From: an uncultured Eubacterium sp.
GTDB taxonomy: Bacteria > Bacillota > Clostridia > Eubacteriales > Eubacteriaceae
Assembly (NCBI GenBank): GCA_902784045.1
Contig: CACZTE010000040.1
Coordinates: 1-8,158 of the forward strand
Direction: 5' to 3'
DNA: 8,158 nt
A program made the position numbers and the translations under genes. Under the pieces are notes generated by a model. That model did no database searches. It was given only the letters and a program-made list of their open reading frames with translations, and was not told the DNA's origin. The first letter of the stretch is position 1; each line of letters starts with the position of its first letter. Below, in pieces: positions 1 through 5,762 of this stretch.

Positions 1-530
1 ACGCCGTCGGCGGTCATGACGGCGGGGATCGATTCGGAATTGAGCCCCGCGCAGAGGAGCATCGTAAAAATCACAACTGATAACTGAATGAAAATCACGC
101 ATAGCTCTTCACCTCCGGGTTTAAAGTGAAACGCGCCGTCTCGAGCCGCGCGGTAACGGGCAAGCATCACCGCGACGGTTTCAAAACTGCTGAATAATCC
201 CATTAACAGCACAACAGCCCATGTCCATTCGGCCGTCGGCCGCCAAAATTCAGGATCATTCGCTTTGACGATACAGGCAATGCCGTAGGCGCAGGTCAAA
301 TATGACATCATCACCGCCGTTATTCTGCCTTTGCTCATATATTTGAGTCCCCGCCAGGTGATATCGTTGGTTACACTCCATGTGATAAAAACCGCTCCGA
401 GATAGATAAAGTGAAAGGCAGGCATCAAACGCTCACCTGATAAAATCAGGACGATGCCGAGAGCGGCAATGATCGGCGCGGATTGTTTTCTCAGTTTTTT
501 CCCGGTTAAAAACGCAATGGGTATTTTCAT
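1..530 (-). CDS. Partial multi-pass membrane protein, family not recognised
   Basis: An open frame reads leftward from an ATG at 528-530 and leaves the window at base 1 without a stop, giving 176 visible residues; the C-terminus is missing. I do not recognise the family. Hydrophobic stretches lie at about residues 18-32, 38-52, 70-88, 102-124 and 143-163, so four to five membrane helices are likely, with a basic N-terminus (MKIPIAFLTGKKLRKQ) probably facing the cytoplasm. A more polar segment around 126-142 (RYRAARDGAFHFKPGGEEL) separates the last two helices. The ribosome binding site is weak (an AAGAGA-like stretch about 5 bases before the ATG). The gene follows the EamA transporter in the same direction after a gap of 67 bases, so co-transcription and a shared membrane role are possible, but no function can be assigned. 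The frame is long, uninterrupted and protein-like in composition, so I trust it as a gene. Confidence 0.72.
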   Translation of the reverse strand, partial: MKIPIAFLTGKKLRKQSAPIIAALGIVLILSGERLMPAFHFIYLGAVFITWSVTNDITWRGLKYMSKGRITAVMMSYLTCAYGIACIVKANDPEFWRPTAEWTWAVVLLMGLFSSFETVAVMLARYRAARDGAFHFKPGGEELCVIFIQLSVVIFTMLLCAGLNSESIPAVMTADG

Positions 531-581
531 AAAATTCTCTTTTGCATGTGAATTTGCAGGCGCTGTTCTTTGATGGAACCG

Positions 582-605
582 CTCCCTGTTTTTTAAATCA
601 GGGAG
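582..605 (-). other. Small inverted repeat over the transporter stop codon
   Basis: CTCCCTG (582-588) pairs with CAGGGAG (599-605), a 7-bp stem with a 10-base AT-rich loop. It overlaps the end of the EamA gene. Read on the minus strand there is no T-tract after the second arm, so it does not look like a standard intrinsic terminator. It could be a weak 3' hairpin between two co-transcribed genes, or chance. Confidence 0.3.
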
Positions 606-1485
606 ATGACCGGCCGCCGGTCAAAAAGCTCAGCTTGGTCTCGGAAGTGATGACCGAAAAGAAAATAATCACAAAGCCGAGCAGCACGCCGGGTGAAAGG
701 GTCTCTCCATAAAATAACGCCGAAAACAACACGCCGAACACCGATTCCAGCGCCAGCACAATGGACGCCCGGGAGGCGTCTTCGTATTTGATGCCGAAAT
801 TTTGAAGGGAAAAAGCGACGGCAGTGACCATGACGGCCAGATAAGCAATGGCAGCCCAGGTACGGGGAGGCACAGAAGCCGGCCATGTCTCAAAAAACAA
901 AGCGCTGACCAGGGACATCAGTCCGGCGAAACCGAACTGCAAAGCGGTGAGCATCAAGATGTCGTGTTTTTGGGTGAAATGGGCAATGGAGATGATGTTG
1001 AGGGCGAAAAACACGCCGCAAATCAGCGAGAGCCCGTCGCCTAAATCGAGAGAAAGGTCGCCGTCCAGACTGACCAAACCGATGCCGATTAAGCAGGATA
1101 CGGCGGCGATGATATTGTAGCGGTCAGGTCTGTTTTTAAAAATCAGCCATTCAAAAAAAGGAACCATCACGCAATAGGCGGCGGTGAGAAAAGCGTTTTT
1201 TCCCGGCGTTGTGCCGACAAGGCCAAAGGTTTGAAAAATATAAGCGATAAACAGCGTCAGTCCCATGACAAACCCACCGAAAACCGTTCCTTTGTCGATG
1301 GTTTTAAGTCTTTTATAGCCGAAAGTGCCGATGAGAAAAGACGCTGCGAGAAACCGGACGGCCAGGAGGTAAAAAACCGGAAAATTGTCCACCGTATCTT
1401 TCATGATAAAAAACGAGCTGCCCCAAATAATCGCCGCGGCGAACAACGCGGGCAATGCCAGTTTTTTCGCGGTTGTGTCTTTCAA
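598..1485 (-). CDS. EamA/DMT-family transporter
   Basis: A 295-residue integral membrane protein of the drug/metabolite transporter superfamily, the usual length for a two-repeat EamA protein with ten helices. The first repeat opens with the typical WGSSF signature (Trp21-Gly22). The second repeat starts near residue 150 and ends with the characteristic pattern of a late helix containing ALESVFGVLFSALFYGETLSP, shortened here to its key elements: Glu before the helix, then a Gly-Glu pair, then a final hydrophobic helix. Members export or import small metabolites, amino acids or drugs across the cytoplasmic membrane; the substrate cannot be told from sequence. The start is TTG at 1483-1485, chosen because AGGAGG (1492-1497) is six bases upstream; an ATG five bases earlier is followed by a stop two codons on. 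It probably has its own promoter and is followed by the partial membrane protein in the same direction. Confidence 0.9.
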   Translation of the reverse strand: MKDTTAKKLALPALFAAAIIWGSSFFIMKDTVDNFPVFYLLAVRFLAASFLIGTFGYKRLKTIDKGTVFGGFVMGLTLFIAYIFQTFGLVGTTPGKNAFLTAAYCVMVPFFEWLIFKNRPDRYNIIAAVSCLIGIGLVSLDGDLSLDLGDGLSLICGVFFALNIISIAHFTQKHDILMLTALQFGFAGLMSLVSALFFETWPASVPPRTWAAIAYLAVMVTAVAFSLQNFGIKYEDASRASIVLALESVFGVLFSALFYGETLSPGVLLGFVIIFFSVITSETKLSFLTGGRSSP

Positions 1486-1491
1486 ATCATT

Positions 1492-1497
1492 CCTCCT
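1492..1497 (-). promoter_or_regulatory. Ribosome binding site fixing the TTG start of the transporter
   Basis: On the minus strand AGGAGG is followed by six bases and then TTG (1485-1483). The only nearby ATG (1490-1488) is one base from the Shine-Dalgarno sequence and opens the dead-end frame ATG-ATT-TGA, so TTG is the credible start. Confidence 0.7.
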
Positions 1498-1539
1498 CTT
1501 AGGCTAAGGCATCTTAAGCGTAAACCCACAATATCTTTC

Positions 1540-1568
1540 ATTTTAATCAAAAGCGGACTTTTTCACAA
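1540..1568 (-). promoter_or_regulatory. Candidate sigma-A promoter for the EamA transporter gene
   Basis: Read on the minus strand: TTGTGA (1568-1563) as -35, a 17-base spacer, and TAAAAT (1545-1540) as -10. The boxes match the consensus at 4/6 and 5/6 with ideal spacing. The site sits immediately after the terminator of the upstream TM2 gene, which makes an independent promoter here plausible. Confidence 0.55.
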
Positions 1569-1570
1569 GT

Positions 1571-1597
1571 AAAAACACCGGCACTAATGCACCGGTG
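1571..1597 (-). terminator. Intrinsic terminator of the TM2 protein gene
   Basis: On the minus strand CACCGG (1597-1592) pairs with CCGGTG (1581-1576), a GC-rich 6-bp stem with a 10-base loop in which a further short pairing is possible. A run of five T follows (1575-1571). It starts 27 bases after the TM2 stop codon, the expected place. Read on the plus strand it is followed by only AAAATTATTTT, so it is mainly a minus-strand terminator. Confidence 0.7.
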
Positions 1598-1623
1598 AAA
1601 ATTATTTTCTATGCCGTGGCGAC

Positions 1624-2280
1624 TTATGACGCGCGGCATTTGTATTTCTGTTCGAAATCTTCTTTGGACATGAGCAGAATCATGATACCCTGGACTAATC
1701 CAACGATTTCCATAATCCCAACGACAATCGCGCCGATTCCGATGAAGGTCAGCAGAAAACCGACAATGGTAATCCCTAAAAAGATGGCGCCAAGTTTTGT
1801 GTTGCCGAGATAAAAATGATGGAGTCCGAAACCGCCGAGGAAAATCCCTAAAAGGCCGGCGATGACTTTACTTTTGATCGGCCAATCGGTTCCGACGCCG
1901 TTAACGGCATCCGGCATGACAGGTTCGGCTTTCACCGGTTCGCTAGACGCTTGGGTGGTTTGCGTTTTGATTTCTTCGGCAGGCTCTGCCGTTTCGGGTT
2001 CTGCCGTTTCCGTTTTCACTTCTTCGGCAGGCTCAGCTTTCACCTCTTCAACTGGTTCAGCTTTGACTTCTTCGACGGGTTCCGTTTGAGGTTCAGCCGC
2101 TTCGGCTTTCACTGCTTCGACGGGCTCGGCTTGAAGTTGCGCCGCCTCGACCTTGACATCTTCCGCCTTCGGTTCTACCGCTTCGGGTTTCGGCTGGCCT
2201 AAAGGCGTTCCGCAGGTTTTGCAATATTCGGCGTTTTCATTCACCTCGGCGCCGCACCGCGGACATAATTGTGTAGCCAT
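1624..2280 (-). CDS. Zinc-ribbon protein with repeat linker and TM2 domain
   Basis: A 218-residue protein in three parts. Residues 1-24 form a zinc ribbon with the CPRCG...CKTCG pattern (Cys6, Cys9, Cys20, Cys23). Residues about 32-125 are a low-complexity Ala/Glu/Pro/Lys/Val segment with imperfect repeats of the type EPVEEVKA. Residues about 136-205 are a TM2 domain: two membrane helices with the family's glycine-rich first helix and GLHHFYLGNTKLG turn, followed by a short charged cytoplasmic tail ending in KYKCRAS. Zinc ribbon plus TM2 is a known architecture in Gram-positive bacteria, but its role is not established; the linker probably acts as an extended spacer or coiled segment between ribbon and membrane. 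The start is well supported by AGGAGG with a five-base gap before ATG (2278-2280). It has its own promoter and terminator, so it appears to be monocistronic. Confidence 0.88.
   Translation of the reverse strand: MATQLCPRCGAEVNENAEYCKTCGTPLGQPKPEAVEPKAEDVKVEAAQLQAEPVEAVKAEAAEPQTEPVEEVKAEPVEEVKAEPAEEVKTETAEPETAEPAEEIKTQTTQASSEPVKAEPVMPDAVNGVGTDWPIKSKVIAGLLGIFLGGFGLHHFYLGNTKLGAIFLGITIVGFLLTFIGIGAIVVGIMEIVGLVQGIMILLMSKEDFEQKYKCRAS
1966..2127 (-). repeat. In-frame degenerate repeats coding for the Glu/Pro/Lys linker
   Basis: The DNA for residues about 52-105 of the TM2 protein is a run of imperfect direct repeats, most regular around residues 67-92 (EPVEEVKA, EPVEEVKA, EPAEEVKT). On the plus strand the repeated core reads like TTCTTCGACGGGTTC or TTCTTCGGCAGGCTC. 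Such tracts change copy number by replication slippage; all units here keep the reading frame. Confidence 0.7.
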
Positions 2281-2318
2281 ACGTTCCTCCTGAAATTGAT
2301 TATTATTAATTTGTTTTT

Positions 2319-2347
2319 ATTATATCAAAACACACCTTAAAATACAA
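2319..2347 (-). promoter_or_regulatory. Extended -10 promoter of the TM2 gene
   Basis: On the minus strand a perfect TATAAT (2324-2319) is preceded by TGA (2327-2325), giving the extended -10 form TGnTATAAT. A weak -35 TTGTAT (2347-2342) lies 17 bases upstream. The -10 is 38 bases from the start codon. Confidence 0.65.
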
Positions 2348-2407
2348 TATAACGAAAATTTTTTCCGCCTATTCTGCTTTTCCTCGAGCAATTATTTTTT
2401 GGTTTTA

Positions 2408-2439
2408 ACAGATGTATTTTACGCAAAACGCCAATCTGT
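2408..2439. other. Weak hairpin in the divergent intergenic region
   Basis: ACAGAT (2408-2413) is complementary to ATCTGT (2434-2439), and an inner TTTT-ACGC-AAAA can also pair. It lies between the divergent TM2 and dnaX promoters, so it would not be part of either predicted transcript. The rest of 2348-2518 is AT-rich with no ORF or recognisable RNA gene. Function is unknown and chance pairing is possible. Confidence 0.2.
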
Positions 2440-2518
2440 CTTGTCGTCGGTTTTAGATATCTTATTTTATGGGAATCTTTTTGATGATCCGTCGGTAAAA
2501 GCTATTTGAAGGCGTCGC

Positions 2519-2547
2519 TATACATTTATGCGCGGTTGGTATATAAT
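2519..2547 (+). promoter_or_regulatory. Candidate sigma-A promoter for dnaX
   Basis: TATACA (2519-2524, 4/6 to consensus) is followed by a 17-base spacer and a perfect TATAAT (2542-2547). The -10 is 25 bases before the dnaX ATG, leaving a very short leader that holds AAGGGG as ribosome binding site. Confidence 0.6.
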
Positions 2548-2572
2548 GGAAGAAAAAACAAGGGGTTAAGTC

Positions 2573-4606
2573 ATGGCTTATCTTGCGCTTTACAGGCGTT
2601 ACCGGCCGCAGACTTTTGACGAAGTCGTCGGTCAGGAATACGTCACCCGCATCTTAAAAAACCAAATATTACATAACCGCATTGCCCATGCCTATTTGCT
2701 GACAGGCATCCGCGGCACCGGCAAAACCTCTATTGCCAAAATTTTTGCCCGTGCCGTCAATTGCCCGAATTCCGCGGACGGCAATCCTTGCAATACCTGC
2801 GATGTCTGCACGCAAATCGATAAGCCGGGTATCAGCGATATCATCGAGATCGACGCCGCCAGCAACCGTGGTGTCGATGAAATCCGGGATATCCGAGAAA
2901 AAGTCAAATATCCGCCGGTCAAAGGCCGTTATAAAGTGTATATCATTGATGAAGTCCACATGCTGACCAAAGAAGCTTTTAACGCGCTGCTCAAAACCCT
3001 GGAGGAACCGCCGGCTCACATTATTTTTATCCTGGCCACCACGGAACCAAACAAACTTCCGATGACCATTCTCTCCCGCTGTCAGCGCTATGACATCCGT
3101 CCCATCGCGACGGAGGAAATCGCGGAAAGAATGAAAAGCATTCTTTCTGATATTGGTGTGTCCGTTGAGGATGACGCCTTGCGTTTTATCGCCGCCAGAG
3201 GCTCTCACTCCATGCGGGACGCTTTGAGCCTTCTCGATCAGATTATCGATATCCGCGAAGGAAACAAACCCATCACCCGGGATCAGGTGCTTGATTTTCT
3301 CGGCATGGCCGACACAAAAGTGCTTGCCGATGTATTGGCAGCCGTCATCAACCGCGATGCGGCATCGGCGCTCGGCGCCGTCAGAACGCTATACGCGTCG
3401 GGAAAAAACGCGGAGCTTCTCATTGATCAGCTTATCGAAACCCTCAGGGATATCATTGTCGCCGGCATTTCGGGCAGCGGAGCAGCTGACGTCATCGGTT
3501 GCGGAAAGGCCCAGGCCGAAGCCTACGCCGCCATGGCAAATACCTGCGGAAAAGCCCGTCTTTTTGAGATGGCCGACGCTCTAATCGAAGTCCGGGGAAA
3601 AATGCGTTACAGTGATATGGCCGGCGTCATTTTAGAAATGAGCCTTTTGTCGCTTTGCGTTGAAAAAACTAAAGTTCCCTCGGCGCCGACCCCACCCGAT
3701 ACCGGCAGATCGCAGAGAGTGAAAAAACAAAAATCCGACGTCAAAAAGCCTCAGTCACCGGGCAAAGGCGAACGCTCCCTTCGGGAGATGATGGGTCTTC
3801 CGACAGGCAAAAAACTAGAGGATATTAAAAGCCAACAATCAGACAATACCCAAATAGATCATCCCATCAAGGATGAAACATCGATTATACAGCTCTTTCC
3901 GCCGGATGATTATATAGACGCGCTCAACGAGCAGAATCCAAGCGCTCAATCCCCTCCGGAAAGTCAATCCGTCAAATCCGAAAAGCGCGTTCATGACGAA
4001 CAATCCGGACAGATAACGCGGTCCGAACAAACCGTTCAATCGGATTCTTCAACGCCATCAGGCCGATTTGATCAAGACGGTCAATCTGTCGGTGACAATC
4101 CCTTGGCTCAAACCAACGGCGCCAACACAGTCAATCTTTCAAAACCATCTGACGACACAGCGCAAGATAAGCAAGCCGCCCGGCCAGAGCAATCATATCC
4201 ATCAGATAAGTCTGTTCGCTTCGATTCGATTGTTCAAAACGAACATCCGGACGAGCCGGCTTCATCCAATCAATCCACACCCGTCAATCCCGATGATCTG
4301 TACCGCAAGCTTCAGGTGTCAGTGCGTTCCCTCTCCAAAGGCATCCTGTATGCCGGAGCGCTGGATCACTGCCGTCTGGCCGAGCGTGACGGCACGCTGG
4401 TGTTTCGCGCGGAAAAAGCGGCGCTTTCCATCAGCGAGGAAATGATCAAAGACCGGGATTTTATAGACATCATCCGAAAAGAACTATCTTATACGCCTAC
4501 CTTAAAAACGGAACTTTACACAAAGGATTATGAAGACATGAGTTTTTCCGAGAAAACCAAAGCCATTCTGGAAGGCCATCAAGTCGCCTTTGACTCTTCG
4601 ACATAA
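2573..4606 (+). CDS. dnaX: DNA polymerase III subunit gamma/tau
   Basis: A 677-residue AAA+ clamp-loader subunit that drives loading of the sliding clamp and ties the loader to the replicase in the cytoplasm. The ATPase core is complete: Walker A GIRGTGKT (45-52), zinc-binding Cys64, Cys73, Cys76 and Cys79, Walker B VYIIDE (122-127), sensor-1 region ATTEP (154-158) and the SRC arginine-finger motif (167-169). The collar-like domain III follows to about residue 362. Residues about 365-572 form a polar, Gln/Ser/Asp-rich linker, probably disordered, with two more ordered-looking islands near 400-415 and 437-451. A compact C-terminal domain (about 573-670) contains the tau-like region. AAGGGG precedes ATG by seven bases, and the start MAYLALYRRYRP matches the family N-terminus. 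I see no convincing slippery site for a shortened gamma form. It is followed by ebfC and recR, a conserved arrangement. Confidence 0.97.
   Translation: MAYLALYRRYRPQTFDEVVGQEYVTRILKNQILHNRIAHAYLLTGIRGTGKTSIAKIFARAVNCPNSADGNPCNTCDVCTQIDKPGISDIIEIDAASNRGVDEIRDIREKVKYPPVKGRYKVYIIDEVHMLTKEAFNALLKTLEEPPAHIIFILATTEPNKLPMTILSRCQRYDIRPIATEEIAERMKSILSDIGVSVEDDALRFIAARGSHSMRDALSLLDQIIDIREGNKPITRDQVLDFLGMADTKVLADVLAAVINRDAASALGAVRTLYASGKNAELLIDQLIETLRDIIVAGISGSGAADVIGCGKAQAEAYAAMANTCGKARLFEMADALIEVRGKMRYSDMAGVILEMSLLSLCVEKTKVPSAPTPPDTGRSQRVKKQKSDVKKPQSPGKGERSLREMMGLPTGKKLEDIKSQQSDNTQIDHPIKDETSIIQLFPPDDYIDALNEQNPSAQSPPESQSVKSEKRVHDEQSGQITRSEQTVQSDSSTPSGRFDQDGQSVGDNPLAQTNGANTVNLSKPSDDTAQDKQAARPEQSYPSDKSVRFDSIVQNEHPDEPASSNQSTPVNPDDLYRKLQVSVRSLSKGILYAGALDHCRLAERDGTLVFRAEKAALSISEEMIKDRDFIDIIRKELSYTPTLKTELYTKDYEDMSFSEKTKAILEGHQVAFDSST
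3836..4289 (+). repeat. CAATC-rich low-complexity segment within dnaX
   Basis: The pentamer CAATC occurs 12 times on the plus strand in 454 bases (3836, 3947, 3965, 4001, 4037, 4082, 4096, 4132, 4190, 4267, 4271, 4285). Most copies encode Gln-Ser in the dnaX frame, but four (4096, 4132, 4267, 4285) sit in another codon phase and encode Asn-containing pairs. I see only one copy (about 2782) in the preceding 1.2 kb of dnaX. The segment codes for the disordered linker. Confidence 0.6.
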
Positions 4607-4664
4607 CCAAATCCCAAAACGCTGCGTCAAACTGAAAAAGCAGAAAGGTTTTATGGCCATATCC

Positions 4665-4704
4665 TTGATTTTTACAAGAATATACCTATAATACATGATA
4701 TAAT
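4665..4704 (+). promoter_or_regulatory. Tandem -10 elements upstream of ebfC-recR
   Basis: TTGATT (4665-4670), a 16-base spacer and a perfect TATAAT (4687-4692) form one candidate promoter. A second perfect TATAAT (4699-4704) is preceded by TGA (4696-4698), an extended -10 element without a clear -35. Both lie in the 127-base gap between dnaX and ebfC, in which I see no terminator, so ebfC-recR may be read both from dnaX and from here. Confidence 0.6.
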
Positions 4705-4733
4705 TTATTAAAAAAGAAAAAAACGGAGGAACC

Positions 4734-5087
4734 ATGGGTAAAACAAAAAGAAGAGCCGTCCGCGGAGCCGGCGGCAAAATGAACCAAAAAAATATGATGA
4801 AACAGATTCAGCAAATGCAAGCTGAAATGGAAAACGCTCAGGCTGCCCTTGAAGAACAGGAAATCACCGGTACAGCCGGCGGCGGAGCCGTAACCGTCGT
4901 TGCCGCAGGCAATAAAATGCTCAAACGCGTCACCATCGATCCCGATGTCATCGACGAAGACGATGTGGAAATGCTGGAGGATCTCATTGTCGCTGCTGTC
5001 AACGACGCCATGACCAAAGCCGACGAAGCGACAGCCGGCGCCATGGGTCAGCTCACCGGCGGCATCAATATTCCGGGACTGATATAA
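4734..5087 (+). CDS. ebfC: YbaB/EbfC-family nucleoid-associated protein
   Basis: A 117-residue small DNA-binding protein of the YbaB/EbfC family, which forms dimers that bind DNA and is nearly always found between dnaX and recR. The family core is clear: MMKQIQQMQAEMENAQ (21-36) is the start of the long N-terminal helix, followed by the ITGTAGGGAV strand turn and the conserved IDPDVID...EMLEDLIVAAVNDA segment. The start ATG is supported by GGAGG four bases upstream. The first 15 residues (KTKRRAVRGAGGK after Met) are a basic extension; an alternative start at Met16 (4779) would remove it but has a poorer ribosome binding site. It ends one base before recR, so the two are translated from one message. 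The role is structural or regulatory; a specific job in recombination is inferred only from the gene neighbourhood. Confidence 0.93.
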   Translation: MGKTKRRAVRGAGGKMNQKNMMKQIQQMQAEMENAQAALEEQEITGTAGGGAVTVVAAGNKMLKRVTIDPDVIDEDDVEMLEDLIVAAVNDAMTKADEATAGAMGQLTGGINIPGLI

Positions 5088-5088
5088 C

Positions 5089-5691
5089 GTGGGCATCTAT
5101 CCCAAAGCCATCGACCGGCTTATCGCGGAATTCTCCAAGCTGCCCGGCATCGGTGAAAAAACCGCTGCCAGACTGGCTTTTCATCTGGTCGACGCGCCGG
5201 CGTCCGACATGACCGATTTATCCGACGCGCTTTTAGCCGTCCGCGACAAGGTGCATCTCTGTCCCGAATGCTTTTCCGTGACCGACGGCGAACGCTGCGA
5301 TATCTGCTCGTCCGCCGACAGAGACCGCAGCGTCATCTGTGTCGTGGAGAACACCCGGGATATTTTCGCCATCGAACGGACCCGCGAATTTGGCGGGCTG
5401 TACCATGTCCTTCACGGCGCCATCTCTCCTATCGAGGGCATCGGCCCCAAGGATATCAAAGCCCGGGAACTCATCATGCGTCTTGGCCAAAACGACATTC
5501 GAGAAGTCATTATGGCCACCAATCCCACCCCCGAAGGCGAAGCGACAGCCGTGTATCTCGGCGGACTCATTCGCCCGATGGGCATAGAAGTCACAAGACT
5601 TGCCAAGGGAATACCCATCGGTGCTGATGTTGAATTCGCCGATGAAGTCACCCTGATTAAAGCCTTTGAAGGCAGAAGTCCCATTGCCTAG
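5089..5691 (+). CDS. recR: Recombination mediator protein RecR
   Basis: A 200-residue protein, standard length for RecR, which works with RecF and RecO to load RecA on gapped DNA during repair. Domains appear in order: an N-terminal helix-hairpin-helix with LPGIGEKTAARLAFHL (18-33), a four-cysteine zinc finger (Cys58, Cys61, Cys70, Cys73), a Toprim domain starting at VICVVENTRD (82-91), and the C-terminal signature region around RLAKGIPIGADVEFADEVTL. Key residues are present and nothing is truncated. The start is GTG at 5089, only one base after the ebfC stop, with no strong ribosome binding site of its own beyond GGGACTG inside the ebfC end; translation is therefore probably coupled to ebfC. 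Confidence 0.97.
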   Translation: MGIYPKAIDRLIAEFSKLPGIGEKTAARLAFHLVDAPASDMTDLSDALLAVRDKVHLCPECFSVTDGERCDICSSADRDRSVICVVENTRDIFAIERTREFGGLYHVLHGAISPIEGIGPKDIKARELIMRLGQNDIREVIMATNPTPEGEATAVYLGGLIRPMGIEVTRLAKGIPIGADVEFADEVTLIKAFEGRSPIA

Positions 5692-5705
5692 CCTTGTGCT
5701 TTTCA

Positions 5706-5735
5706 TTAACAACCGATAAATCATTTGATTATTTT
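5706..5735 (+). promoter_or_regulatory. Possible promoter for ptsI-ptsH
   Basis: TTAACA (5706-5711, 5/6 to the -35 consensus) is followed by an 18-base spacer and TATTTT (5730-5735, 4/6). The 71-base recR-ptsI gap is AT-rich and has no clear terminator, so partial read-through from recR is also possible. Confidence 0.35.
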
Positions 5736-5762
5736 ATTTTATTCATATGAGAGGAGTTTCCT

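Noticed and set aside
1231..1572. Plus-strand open frame over the 5' end of the transporter gene and its promoter
   Set aside because: It overlaps a well-supported EamA gene antisense, its composition is charged and shadow-like, and it runs through the minus-strand promoter region.
2281..2572. Possible SRP RNA (ffs) or tRNA upstream of dnaX, as found in several Bacillota
   Set aside because: The region is AT-rich, lacks the conserved SRP hairpin motifs and shows no cloverleaf; nothing supports an RNA gene.
2669..3208. Open frame of 179 codons on the minus strand opposite dnaX
   Set aside because: It is a shadow of the conserved ATPase core of dnaX, without a ribosome binding site or protein-like features of its own.
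3719..3830. Possible programmed -1 frameshift in dnaX (A-rich runs such as GTC AAA AAG and GGC AAA AAA) to make a short gamma form
   Set aside because: None matches a full A-AAA-AAG type slippery heptamer in the reading frame, and no supporting stem-loop or immediate stop was found; the -1 frame after 3747 only ends near 3830.
5715..5732. Short AT inverted repeat (AATCA-TT-TGATT) after recR as a terminator
   Set aside because: The loop would be too small and the stem is entirely weak pairs; it is more likely just AT-rich promoter sequence.
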